Below, one piece after another: positions 49,647-57,713 of a stretch of 64,000 nt of DNA. The notes under the pieces were generated by a model. It was not told the origin of the DNA. It saw only the letters and a list, made by a program, of their open reading frames with translations, and did not search any database. The first letter of the stretch is position 1. Every line of letters begins with the position of its first letter. The translations under genes were made by a program, and so were the position numbers. Source of the DNA: JASFBA01 sp036172265 (GTDB lineage: Bacteria > Chloroflexota > Chloroflexia > DTKN01); NCBI GenBank assembly GCA_036172265.1, contig JASFBA010000103.1, positions 1 through 64,000 on the forward strand, read 5' to 3'.

Positions 49647-51293
49647 GTGGAGAGAAAAGTGTTAACCAATGGCGAACCATCCCCCTTTCGAGGTCGGAAG
49701 ACGGGCTTCAAACTCCGTTCCCTATTTCCCCACTCCCGCCTCCCCACCCGTCCATGGCGATGGCCCGGCGCAGACGACATCGTCGTCCTCCTTCTACTCT
49801 TTCCTCTGACCCTTCTGCTCCTGGTCGAAGTCGTGATGTCTCTGGCCTGGCACCTGGGCCACGATACTTCCCTGCTCCACTATGTTGCGTTCCTGATCGA
49901 CCGCTACCACTATGTCCCGTACCGGGATGTCTGGGAGACAAGCATGCCCGGCACCTTCCTGTTTCACCTGGCGATAGGAAAAACGCTGGGGTACGGCGAC
50001 CTGGCCTTCCGGGTGGTGGACGTCGTATGGCTGGGGGTGCTTCTGGCTGTGACCTGGGGCATCCTGGCCCGTTTCGGCCGGCAGGTGGCCTGGGCCGGCA
50101 GTGTTTTCTTTGCTCTGGCCTACTTCCAGTACGGCCCGGGCCAGAGTTTGCAACGGGACTATGTCGGCGTGCTGCCGATTGCCGCCGCCCTCCTCCTCCA
50201 AACGGCCAATCGCCCGAATTCCTGGTTTCGGGCAATTGGCTGCGGCCTCCTCTTCGGCCTGGCGGCCACCATAAAGCCTCACCTGGCCTTGGGCCTCCCC
50301 CTGGTGCTTGCGTTTCAATGGGCGGAAAATCGAGGGGAGGTGCAACGGCGCCAAAGACTTCGCCAATTGGGGTATCTCTTCGCCTCTCTGGGGGGATGTG
50401 CGGCTCCCTTCCTGGGCTGTCTGCTCTGGCTCCGGGAGGGCTGGTCTGCCTTCTGGGAGATGGCCTCTTCCTTCCTGCCCCTCTTGCAACTGACCTCTGA
50501 CTTCCAAGTTCTTGCCCCGGATGCCCGCCTTATATATTCCCTTTCCTCCTACCTGTGGCTAGGAGGCCACGCTCTCTGGCTCATCCCGGCCGGCCTGGGA
50601 GCCTTTCAGGGGCTCTTTGCCGCCAACCTTCCATCCGAAAAGAAGCGTGCCGTCGCCCTGCTTCTGGGCCTGACCTTCCTGTACAGCCTCTATCCCGTGA
50701 TCTCCGGCCAGTTCTGGCCCTACCACTGGTTCCCTTTCCTTTACTTCCTCTTCCTCCTGGCCTCGCTCGCCCTGCTTCGATGGCCGGAGCGTCGTCTGGT
50801 CTGGGTGCGTGCGTTCTCCATCGGCGCGCTGGCCGTGATCGCCGTATCTACCTTCCGTTTCCTCCCAGAAGACCTGCATCGCCAGTTCCAGGGACAACCG
50901 CCCCCCCTACCCCGAGGCGGCCGCGTGGACGAGATAGCCCGCTTTCTACGGGAAAACCTGCATCCCGGCGATGAGGTACAGCCGCTGGACTGGACGTGGG
51001 GGGCGGTGCATGCAATGCTCATCGCCGAGGCCAAGGTGGCCACCCCCTTTATCTATGACTATATGTTCTATCTCCATGTCTCCCATCCCTATATCCAGAA
51101 CCTGCGCCGGCGTTTTATCGAACAACTCCAACAAGCCTGCCCCCGTTTCATCATCGAGGTCACTTCCCCCAACAAGCCCTGGGTATCCGGCCTGGACACC
51201 ACCCGGGAGTTCAAAGAATTGGAGGAATTTATCGCCGCCGGCTATGTCAAGGCGGTCGAGGGCAACGGCTATGTGATTTACGAACGGAAGTAG
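49647..51293 (+). CDS. Membrane glycosyltransferase-like protein
   Basis: Up to 548 residues with about ten spans starting near residue 44. DRYHYVPYRDVWETSMPGTFLFHL in outline is the first outer loop of GT-C/ArnT-like proteins, with the acidic residue after the first span (YRDVWE). It ends in a soluble domain of 120 residues. GTG 49647 is the only early start in the frame and lies on the edge of the repeat, so the first 40 residues are doubtful. Probably acts on a surface glycan. Confidence 0.7.
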   Translation: MERKVLTNGEPSPFRGRKTGFKLRSLFPHSRLPTRPWRWPGADDIVVLLLLFPLTLLLLVEVVMSLAWHLGHDTSLLHYVAFLIDRYHYVPYRDVWETSMPGTFLFHLAIGKTLGYGDLAFRVVDVVWLGVLLAVTWGILARFGRQVAWAGSVFFALAYFQYGPGQSLQRDYVGVLPIAAALLLQTANRPNSWFRAIGCGLLFGLAATIKPHLALGLPLVLAFQWAENRGEVQRRQRLRQLGYLFASLGGCAAPFLGCLLWLREGWSAFWEMASSFLPLLQLTSDFQVLAPDARLIYSLSSYLWLGGHALWLIPAGLGAFQGLFAANLPSEKKRAVALLLGLTFLYSLYPVISGQFWPYHWFPFLYFLFLLASLALLRWPERRLVWVRAFSIGALAVIAVSTFRFLPEDLHRQFQGQPPPLPRGGRVDEIARFLRENLHPGDEVQPLDWTWGAVHAMLIAEAKVATPFIYDYMFYLHVSHPYIQNLRRRFIEQLQQACPRFIIEVTSPNKPWVSGLDTTREFKELEEFIAAGYVKAVEGNGYVIYERK

Positions 51294-51361
51294 GTCTTGA
51301 GAGGGGAAATTTGGGGAAAATCAGCGAAGTTGGTGATCGGTGATGGGTTAGGAGGCAGCAA

Positions 51362-52327
51362 ATGGGTGGATTGGACATCCTGATCTGGCTGCGCCAACAC
51401 GCCATGCCCTGGCTGGACATGGTGATGGGCGGAATCACCTATCTGGGCTCCAACTATTTTTACCTGGCCGCGATGGCCTTTTTCTACTGGTGCATAGACG
51501 TGGCCGGGACGATGCGCCTCTTTGTCCTGCTCCTTTCTTCGGTCTATCTGCACGAGGCCCTCAAGGTGATTACGGCGGTGGAACGCCCCGTGGAGGCGCT
51601 GCGCTCCCTGCTGCCTCCATCCCAGCAGCCGCGCTTCACCGAGACGGCCGAGGGCTTTTCCTTCCCCAGCGGACATACCCAGGATGCCGTCGTCTTCTGG
51701 GGGTATCTGGCCATCGCCTTCCGTAAACGCTGGCTGACCTTCCTTGTGCCGCTGCTCGTGCTCCTCATGGCCTTTTCCCGGCTCTACCTGGGTCTGCACT
51801 GGCCGCTGGACATCCTGGGAGGGATGGCCCTGGGGCTGCTCATTTTGTGGTTCGGCTACGTCATCCTCCGCCTGCTGGCCGGAATGCCGGTGCAGGCCCG
51901 CTTCCCGGCGACGCTCGTCCTTGGCCTGTTGCCGCCGGCCTTCTATCTCCTGTTCCCCACCCACTATGTGGCCGTGGGCATGGGGGCACTCTGCGGGGCC
52001 GTCCTGGGGCACATCGTGGAACGCCGCTTCATCCGTTTCCGTATCCGCCTGCCGTTCTGGCAGCAGGTCCTCAAAGTGGCGATCGGGCTGGCCGGGGCCC
52101 TGCTGATCCTGATAGGACTGAGGAGGCTTCTGCCCGCCGTGCCGCCGGCCGAACGTTGGGTCGAGGGGGCCGTTCCTGCGGGAATGGCCGGCTTCTGGGA
52201 CCTCCTCCTGGCCGAACTGCCCTCCTTCGGCCTCTACGCCCTGGTGGGGATGTGGTGCACCCTGCTGGCGCCGGCCATCTTTTGCTTCCTCTTTGGTCGG
52301 GAAGAGGAGGACGATGCCGCTGTATGA
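51362..52327 (+). CDS. PAP2-family membrane phosphatase
   Basis: 321 residues, eight spans. The three PAP2 motifs are complete: KVITAVERP, FPSGHTQ, and SRLYLGLHWPLD, so it should dephosphorylate a lipid phosphate such as undecaprenyl diphosphate or phosphatidate. The extra C-terminal spans resemble those in some sphingosine-phosphate-phosphatase-like bacterial members. GGAGG lies before the ATG. The PHP gene overlaps its end by 14 bases. Confidence 0.9.
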   Translation: MGGLDILIWLRQHAMPWLDMVMGGITYLGSNYFYLAAMAFFYWCIDVAGTMRLFVLLLSSVYLHEALKVITAVERPVEALRSLLPPSQQPRFTETAEGFSFPSGHTQDAVVFWGYLAIAFRKRWLTFLVPLLVLLMAFSRLYLGLHWPLDILGGMALGLLILWFGYVILRLLAGMPVQARFPATLVLGLLPPAFYLLFPTHYVAVGMGALCGAVLGHIVERRFIRFRIRLPFWQQVLKVAIGLAGALLILIGLRRLLPAVPPAERWVEGAVPAGMAGFWDLLLAELPSFGLYALVGMWCTLLAPAIFCFLFGREEEDDAAV

Positions 52328-53351
52328 ATATCCAGGGGCCTTTCATATTCACTCCATCTACTCGGATGGAAGCGGGACCATCCCGGAGATCGCCGCGGCC
52401 GCCCGCCAGGCCGGGCTGCGGTGGGTGGTCATCTCGGACCACGACACCCTGGCCGGCCTGGAGGCGGGCGAGGCCGGCTGGTACGACGATGTGCTCGTCG
52501 TCATCGGCTATGAGATCACCCCGGAGCATAACCACTACCTGGTGCTGGGACTGGAAAAAGTCCTCCCGGCCGGCCTTCCGCCGGCGGAGTTTATCGCCGC
52601 CGTGCGGGCCCAGGGTGGCTGGGGCTTTGTCCTGCACCCTGACGAGCGCCTCGGTGCCTACTTCAAACCGGCCCTCCCCTGGGACGATTGGAACCTGCGC
52701 GGCTTTGACGGGATCGAAATCTGGAACGTTGTCTCCGAATGGACCGAGGGGTTGACCGAACGCAACCGCCTCCTTCGCTACGCCTTCCCGATGCTGGCCG
52801 CTCACGGCCCCACCCGGCGGACGTTGGCCTGGTGGGACAACCTCCTGGTCTCCGGCGAACACGTTTCCGCCGTAGGAGGGCTGGACGTGCACGCCACCCG
52901 TTACGCTTTCCTGGGGCGCTTTCCCGTGGAAATTTATCCCTACCGCCGGATGTTCGGCACCCTCACCAACTACCTGCTCCTGCGGGAAAAACTTTCTTCG
53001 GATGGACGCGAGGCCGCCCGGCAGGTTGGGAAAGGACTGGCCCGGGGCTTCTCCTTCCTTGCCGACCGCCGGCTGGGGGAAGCACAGGGCTTTCGTTTCC
53101 TGGCGGAGGGGGGAGGAAAGGCCGGGGTATCAGGAGAAGAAATATCCCTTGCCGGGGAAATTCACCTGACGGTTCGCTCTCCCCGATGGGGGGAAATCCG
53201 CCTCTTCCACAACGGCAGGCTCTTGGCTCGTCGTTGGGGAAGAAGGCTGCGGATTCAAATTGACAGCCCAGGTGTTTATCGGGCCGAAGTTCTCCGGTTC
53301 GGCCGGCCCTGGCTGTACAGCAACCCTATCTGGATAGGGGAGTCATGGTAG
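52314..53351 (+). CDS. PHP-domain metal-dependent phosphoesterase-like protein
   Basis: 345 residues. PHP motifs: FHIHSIYSDG, ISDHDTL, and the later LHPDERLG and GGLDVHATRY histidines, a full set of metal ligands. In relatives this fold hydrolyses phosphodiesters or phosphates. The last 90 residues (about 260-345) form a beta-rich domain ending RAEVLRFGRPWLYSNPIW, as in PHP proteins with a C-terminal sandwich. ATG 52314 is chosen; it overlaps the PAP2 gene by 14 bases. Confidence 0.88.
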   Translation: MPLYEYPGAFHIHSIYSDGSGTIPEIAAAARQAGLRWVVISDHDTLAGLEAGEAGWYDDVLVVIGYEITPEHNHYLVLGLEKVLPAGLPPAEFIAAVRAQGGWGFVLHPDERLGAYFKPALPWDDWNLRGFDGIEIWNVVSEWTEGLTERNRLLRYAFPMLAAHGPTRRTLAWWDNLLVSGEHVSAVGGLDVHATRYAFLGRFPVEIYPYRRMFGTLTNYLLLREKLSSDGREAARQVGKGLARGFSFLADRRLGEAQGFRFLAEGGGKAGVSGEEISLAGEIHLTVRSPRWGEIRLFHNGRLLARRWGRRLRIQIDSPGVYRAEVLRFGRPWLYSNPIWIGESW

Positions 53352-53380
53352 GCGTCCGGCATTGGGGGTCGCCGGACGCC
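53351..53380. terminator. Bidirectional terminator-like hairpin
   Basis: GGCGTCCGGC (53351-53360) pairs perfectly with GCCGGACGCC (53371-53380) between the convergent PHP and small-membrane-protein genes. No strong T-run follows. Confidence 0.6.
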
Positions 53381-53389
53381 TCCATGTAC

Positions 53390-53623
53390 CTACCTTTTCA
53401 CGAGCAGCCGGGTGTAGATAAACCAGACGATCAGGCCGGCCACCAGGGCGATTGCGGCCGCGGCCAGCCCGTACAGGATGGCCGTCCTAATGCCCCATTT
53501 CCAAGTAAGGATCAGGGCGATAGCGAAAAGGACCGCGGCCAGAGTAACGAAGGCGTAAATGAGCAGCCGGCCCGGCACGCGTTCTTTTCCGGAGGCATAC
53601 CACTCGAGTCGCTTCTTCTCCAT
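53390..53623 (-). CDS. Small two-span membrane protein
   Basis: 77 residues: a charged start (MEKKRLEWYASGKERVPG), two hydrophobic spans (about 20-40 and 47-70) and a basic end. No known family. Its own promoter (53666-53694) and a GGAG ribosome site support it as real. Confidence 0.7.
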   Translation of the reverse strand: MEKKRLEWYASGKERVPGRLLIYAFVTLAAVLFAIALILTWKWGIRTAILYGLAAAAIALVAGLIVWFIYTRLLVKR

Positions 53624-53665
53624 GGTTTTCTCCTTTTGTGACTACTCCGGCTTGTCGTTAAATGT

Positions 53666-53694
53666 AGTATACCACGTCTGGGGAATGAAGTCAA
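53666..53694 (-). promoter_or_regulatory. Promoter of the small membrane protein gene
   Basis: Minus strand TTGACT (53689-53694), 17-base spacer, TATACT (53666-53671) with extended TGG. Confidence 0.7.
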
Positions 53695-53726
53695 ATTTGG
53701 TTTGAAACGGATACAACAAGGTTGGT

Positions 53727-53755
53727 TTGACAAATATCTAAAAGGGATTTATTAT
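53727..53755 (+). promoter_or_regulatory. Promoter of the ABC exporter pair
   Basis: TTGACA (53727-53732), 17-base spacer, TATTAT (53750-53755), 43 bases before ATG 53798. Confidence 0.7.
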
Positions 53756-53797
53756 TATCCCACTTTATCCGTAGTTTGCGGGTCAAAAGGAGGAAGC

Positions 53798-54727
53798 ATG
53801 ATCCAGACCCAAGGGCTGACCCGGCGCTTCGACGGCCGGTCGGCGGTGGAAGACCTGAGCCTGGAGGTGCGCGAGGGCGAGGTCTTCGGCCTCTTGGGAC
53901 CCAACGGGGCCGGCAAGACCACCACCGTGCGGATGCTCACCGCTCTCCTGAGCCCTACCTCCGGAAGTGCCGTGGTGGCCGGTTTTCGGCTGGGGAAGCA
54001 GAATATGGAGATCCGCCGACGCGTCGGCCTCCTCACCGAGGCCCCCGGCCTCTACGAACGCCTGCCGGTGCAGTATAACCTGGAGGTCTTTGCCCGGCTG
54101 TACGAGGTTCCGGAGAAGGAAATCCCCGGCCGCGTGGAGCATTACCTGCGTATGCTGGACCTTTGGGAGCGACGGCGCGACCCGGCCGGCACCCTCTCCA
54201 AGGGGATGAAACAGAAACTGGCCATCGCCCGCGCCCTCCTACACGAGCCGCGGGTGCTCTTCCTGGACGAACCCACCGCCTCTCTCGACCCCGAGGCCTC
54301 CCGGATGGTGCGGGATTTTATCACCGACCTGCGCAAGGAGGGCCGCACCATCGTCCTCTGCACCCACAACCTGGACGAAGCCGACCGGCTTTGCGACCGC
54401 ATCGCTGTGCTCAAGCAGCGCCTGATTCGCGTGGATACCCCCGAAAACCTGCGCCGTGCCCTCTACGGGCGGACTGTATGTGTGCAGTTGCGGGAGGTAC
54501 GTCCTGAACACATCCAGGTGGTACGGGCATTGCCCTTTGTGCGAGAGGTAATGGAATGCGGACCGGAACTCCGGGTACGCCTGGAAGACCCTGAGGAAAT
54601 GAACCCGTTCCTGGTGCGGGCGCTGGTGGAGGCCGGTGCCGAGGTGCAGTTCGTCCGCGAGGAAGAGCATACTCTGGAACAGGTTTACCTGGACCTGGTA
54701 CGGGAGGGAAAGGAGGCCGGCCGATGA
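53798..54727 (+). CDS. ABC-2 type transporter ATP-binding protein
   Basis: 309 residues. Walker A GPNGAGKTTT, Q-loop LTEAPGLYERL, signature LSKGMKQKLAIARAL, Walker B VLFLDEPTASLDPE, H-loop CTHNLDEADRL. The C-terminal 80 residues are the extension common to drug/Na+ exporter ATPases. ATG 53798 with AAAAGGAGG is the clear start. It overlaps the permease gene by four bases (ATGA). Substrate unknown. Confidence 0.93.
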   Translation: MIQTQGLTRRFDGRSAVEDLSLEVREGEVFGLLGPNGAGKTTTVRMLTALLSPTSGSAVVAGFRLGKQNMEIRRRVGLLTEAPGLYERLPVQYNLEVFARLYEVPEKEIPGRVEHYLRMLDLWERRRDPAGTLSKGMKQKLAIARALLHEPRVLFLDEPTASLDPEASRMVRDFITDLRKEGRTIVLCTHNLDEADRLCDRIAVLKQRLIRVDTPENLRRALYGRTVCVQLREVRPEHIQVVRALPFVREVMECGPELRVRLEDPEEMNPFLVRALVEAGAEVQFVREEEHTLEQVYLDLVREGKEAGR

Positions 54728-55521
54728 ACTGGGGAAAGGTTCGCACCGTGATCTTGAAGGAGTGGAGCGACGCCTTCCGGAACAAGATGGTCCTTTTCAG
54801 CGTGATCTTTATGCCGCTCCTCTTCGCCGTCCTTCCGCTCATCATGCTCTATTTTATGGGGCAACCATCCCCAAACGAGGTCTCGGGGGAAGACCTCGGC
54901 CCCTTCCTCCCCTACCAGGCCTATTTTGGCCTCCAGAACCCTCTCCACGTAGTTATGGTCGGCATGGCCAGCATTTACACGGTTATCTTCCTGATGGCTC
55001 CGCTCATCTTGCCGATGATGATCGCCAGCGACAGCATCGTCAGCGAGAAGGTGCAGAAGAGCCTGGAGCCGCTCCTGGCCACGCCGATTCGGGTGAGCGA
55101 ACTTCTCCTGGGGAAAGCGCTGGCGGCGATCGTCCCGGCCGTCCTGGCCACCTGGCTGGCCTATGGGTTGTACGGGGCTTTGGCCGCCCTCTTTCTTCCA
55201 GGCCCGGTCGTCGGGGTCATCTTGAGCCTGGACTGGCTGGTAGGCATCGGCCTCCTTTCGCCGCTGATGGGCCTTTTTTCGGTGAACATCGGCATCCTCA
55301 TCTCCTCGCGGGTCAACGATACCCGCGCCGCCCAGCAGATCGGCGGCTTTATCGCCCTGCCCCTGATGCTGGTCTTTGTCCCGATGTTTCTGGGGAAACT
55401 GGCTCTGACGGCGGAAGTCTTCCTCCTGGGGGCTCTCCTCTTCCTCTTCCTGGATGCCGGGGTGCTCTGGCTGGCCACGGCCATCTTCCGTCGGGAGACG
55501 ATTCTCACTCGCTGGAAATGA
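54724..55521 (+). CDS. ABC-2 type transporter permease
   Basis: 265 residues with six spans. VRTVILKEWSDAFRNKMVLFS at the start and SDSIVSEKVQKSLEPLLATPI are typical of the NatB/ABC-2 permease family (DSIVSEKxxxxLEPLLATP). Works with the upstream ATPase as an exporter. Ends before the hairpin at 55541. Confidence 0.9.
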   Translation: MNWGKVRTVILKEWSDAFRNKMVLFSVIFMPLLFAVLPLIMLYFMGQPSPNEVSGEDLGPFLPYQAYFGLQNPLHVVMVGMASIYTVIFLMAPLILPMMIASDSIVSEKVQKSLEPLLATPIRVSELLLGKALAAIVPAVLATWLAYGLYGALAALFLPGPVVGVILSLDWLVGIGLLSPLMGLFSVNIGILISSRVNDTRAAQQIGGFIALPLMLVFVPMFLGKLALTAEVFLLGALLFLFLDAGVLWLATAIFRRETILTRWK

Positions 55522-55540
55522 CCCCGTGCTGGAAAAGGGC

Positions 55541-55565
55541 GGGGGTCGAAATCGCTTCGACCCCC
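55541..55565. terminator. Hairpin terminating the SRP RNA and the ABC operon
   Basis: GGGGGTCGAA (55541-55550), ATCGC loop, TTCGACCCCC (55556-55565), a perfect 10-bp stem between the convergent units. On the minus strand CCTTTTCC follows. Confidence 0.65.
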
Positions 55566-55571
55566 GCGGTT

Positions 55572-55841
55572 GGGCCGTGCACCCGCCTCCGACCGGTACC
55601 TTCCGGCTTACCCGAACCTGCCGACTCCGGCCAGGCTGCCCTGTGGCACCCGGAGAGGGCTGCTTACCGTTGCTTCCTTCCGGACCTGGCGGGGTTCGCA
55701 GTTCTCCGCCGCACAGGACCCGACCCTCAACGCCACATAGCCCGGGCAGTCCCACAAGGCCCGGCCTCGGTTGGGAATTCAACCCCGCTATAGCGGATTG
55801 CGGGTTACAGGGCACCGCTAGCTCCCCGTCTAGCACGGCCC
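55572..55841 (-). ncRNA. ffs: Bacterial large signal recognition particle RNA
   Basis: About 270 nt on the minus strand. The 5' Alu domain is nearly the same as B. subtilis scRNA: GTGCTAGACGGGGA, then GCGGTGCCCTGTAACCCGC and CTATAGCGGGGTTGAATTCC. The apical domain has GGTCCGGAAGGAAGCA, the SRP54-binding loop. The ends pair as helix 1: GGGCCGTGC (55841-55833) with GCACGGCCC (55580-55572). It directs FtsY/Ffh-dependent membrane targeting. The ends are set by helix 1 and the promoter; they could be off by a few bases. Confidence 0.96.
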
Positions 55842-55847
55842 GGGAAG

Positions 55848-55876
55848 ATATTACGATAGTTGGGGTACTTTGTCAA
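55848..55876 (-). promoter_or_regulatory. Promoter of the SRP RNA
   Basis: Minus strand TTGACA (55871-55876), 17-base spacer, TAATAT (55848-55853), placing the start at about 55841. Confidence 0.8.
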
Positions 55877-55892
55877 ATGACATTTGCCTCGC

Positions 55893-55921
55893 TTGCACGG
55901 CCAGACCGGATATAGTAGAAT
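55893..55921 (+). promoter_or_regulatory. Promoter of the zinc-ribbon/TPR gene
   Basis: TTGCAC (55893-55898), 17-base spacer, TAGAAT (55916-55921), divergent from the SRP RNA promoter. Confidence 0.65.
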
Positions 55922-55996
55922 GGAGATGGTCAGAGACGACCCGATCCAACACCCGCAGATAGGCCGGTCAAAAAGGATACCGTCCAGGGGGAAACA

Positions 55997-57685
55997 ATGA
56001 GCGAAGAGATTGCCCTTGTCCTTCGGGAGGGCATCGCTGCCGCCAAGGCCGGAGATAAGGAGCGCGCCCGGCGCCTCTTGCTCGAGGTTACGGAGCGCGA
56101 CGAGCGAAACGAGGAGGCCTGGCTCTGGCTCAGCGGGGTGGTGGACGACCCGGAGGAGGTGCGCATTTGTCTGGAAAACGTCCTGGCGATCAATCCGGCG
56201 AACGAGCGAGCCCGCCAGGGGCTGGCCTGGGTACAGAAGCGCCTGGCCCAACGCCCCTCCGCTCCGCCTCCGCCCCCACCCCCACCTCCTGTACCGTCTC
56301 CTCTACCCATCGAGGAGCGAGTTGCCGCCCCTCCCATTCCCCGTCCTGTTCCAGAGGAAGAAAGGCCGGCCGCGGGCCGGGTGCCCTGCCCGGCCTGCGG
56401 GGCGTTGAATTTCGATTTTGCCACCGAGTGCGTCCGGTGCGGCTTTCCCTTCGCCATCGTTTGTCCCTCCTGCAACGAACTCGTGCCTACGGAGACCGGC
56501 TTTTGCCCCCGCTGCGGCAAGGAACTCCCGCTGCCCCGGAAGATGCCCGCCGTGCGCGAACGGGAAGCCCAGGTGGAAGAGTCGTACCGCCAGGGCCTGG
56601 CCTGGATGGAGAAGAAAAGGTACCAGGAAGCCAAGGTGGCCTTCGAGGAGGCCCTGGCCCTGGACCCCAACCACGTGGAGGCTCGCTACAACCTGGGCTT
56701 GGCCTGCGCCCGCCTGGGATTACGCGACGAGGCCCGAAGGCACTGGGAAGAAGTCCAGCGGCGGCAGCCAGATTACCCGGACATCCAGAAGGACCTGGAC
56801 TCGCTCCTTCCTCCCCGGGAGCGGCGTCGCCTGCTCAAAGAGCGGCGGAAGGCCGAGGCGCCGGTCCGAAAGAAAGGAGAACCAGCCCGGCCGGCCGGCC
56901 AAACCCTCCTGGCCGAGTTCGAGCGCAAGATGGAAGAAAAGCCTGTCCCGGAGGAGGAAACCGGGGGGGCGGAAGCCTTGATCTACGTCCTCCTGGTCGG
57001 GCTGGTGTTCGGAGTGGCCCTGGCCCTGGGCCGCCTTCCGCTAGGAGCCCTGGCCCCCGGCCTTCTTCCCGAACGCATCGTGGCCATTGCCAAGCAGAGC
57101 GGAGTTATCGCCGCCATCGTTGTGCTTTTTTGGATCCTGAGCGGGCTGCTTGCCCGTCTCATCAGCCGTATCTTCAAGGCTGGAGGAAAATTAGGTGGGT
57201 ATATGGTCTGCGCCGCCCGCTTCCTGATGCCCTTTTTCCTCCTTATCCTGCCGATCGTGCTGAGCATCCCCCTCCTGGTGAACAGCCTGCCCGAAGTCAT
57301 CCGGCCCTATCTGCAACAGCCCATCCCCCTCCCGCCACTGGGCCAACTTCCTCCCTTGCCCTGGCTGGTTTGCGGCGGCCTAGCCCTCTTCTGGGGCCTC
57401 TTCGCCTGGGTGCGCGGGATCGGGCGAGTGGGCCGAATGGCCCTCTGGAAAGGCTTTCTGGTGGGGATGGTGACGCTGATCCTGGCCGTGGCTTTGATCG
57501 GAGCATTCGCCTACGGAGGCTACACCAGACTCCAGAGCACGGGTTACCTGGACATGCTCGGCTTTGCCCCCTGGGAAGAGACACCCACACCTACGCCGGC
57601 AACCACTCCCTCGCCGACACCACCGGTGACGCCCATTCCTAAACCCTCTCCCACATCGCCGGCGACGCCGTCCCCGAGACCCTGA
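55997..57685 (+). CDS. Membrane protein with TPR-like repeats and double zinc ribbon
   Basis: 562 residues. N-terminal TPR-like helices (ARRLLLEVTERDERNEEAWLW). After a Pro linker come two zinc ribbons: CPACGALNFDFATECVRCG and CPSCNELVPTETGFCPRCG. A further TPR segment (residues about 193-260, YNLGLACARLGLRDEAR) precedes about five spans (335-510) and a Pro/Thr tail (PTPTPATTPSP). I know no function; the layout suggests an assembly or scaffolding protein with its TPRs inside the cell. Its promoter is divergent from the SRP RNA. Confidence 0.75.
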   Translation: MSEEIALVLREGIAAAKAGDKERARRLLLEVTERDERNEEAWLWLSGVVDDPEEVRICLENVLAINPANERARQGLAWVQKRLAQRPSAPPPPPPPPPVPSPLPIEERVAAPPIPRPVPEEERPAAGRVPCPACGALNFDFATECVRCGFPFAIVCPSCNELVPTETGFCPRCGKELPLPRKMPAVREREAQVEESYRQGLAWMEKKRYQEAKVAFEEALALDPNHVEARYNLGLACARLGLRDEARRHWEEVQRRQPDYPDIQKDLDSLLPPRERRRLLKERRKAEAPVRKKGEPARPAGQTLLAEFERKMEEKPVPEEETGGAEALIYVLLVGLVFGVALALGRLPLGALAPGLLPERIVAIAKQSGVIAAIVVLFWILSGLLARLISRIFKAGGKLGGYMVCAARFLMPFFLLILPIVLSIPLLVNSLPEVIRPYLQQPIPLPPLGQLPPLPWLVCGGLALFWGLFAWVRGIGRVGRMALWKGFLVGMVTLILAVALIGAFAYGGYTRLQSTGYLDMLGFAPWEETPTPTPATTPSPTPPVTPIPKPSPTSPATPSPRP

Positions 57686-57713
57686 GCGTCGAAATATTTC
57701 TCTAGAGGCTGCT

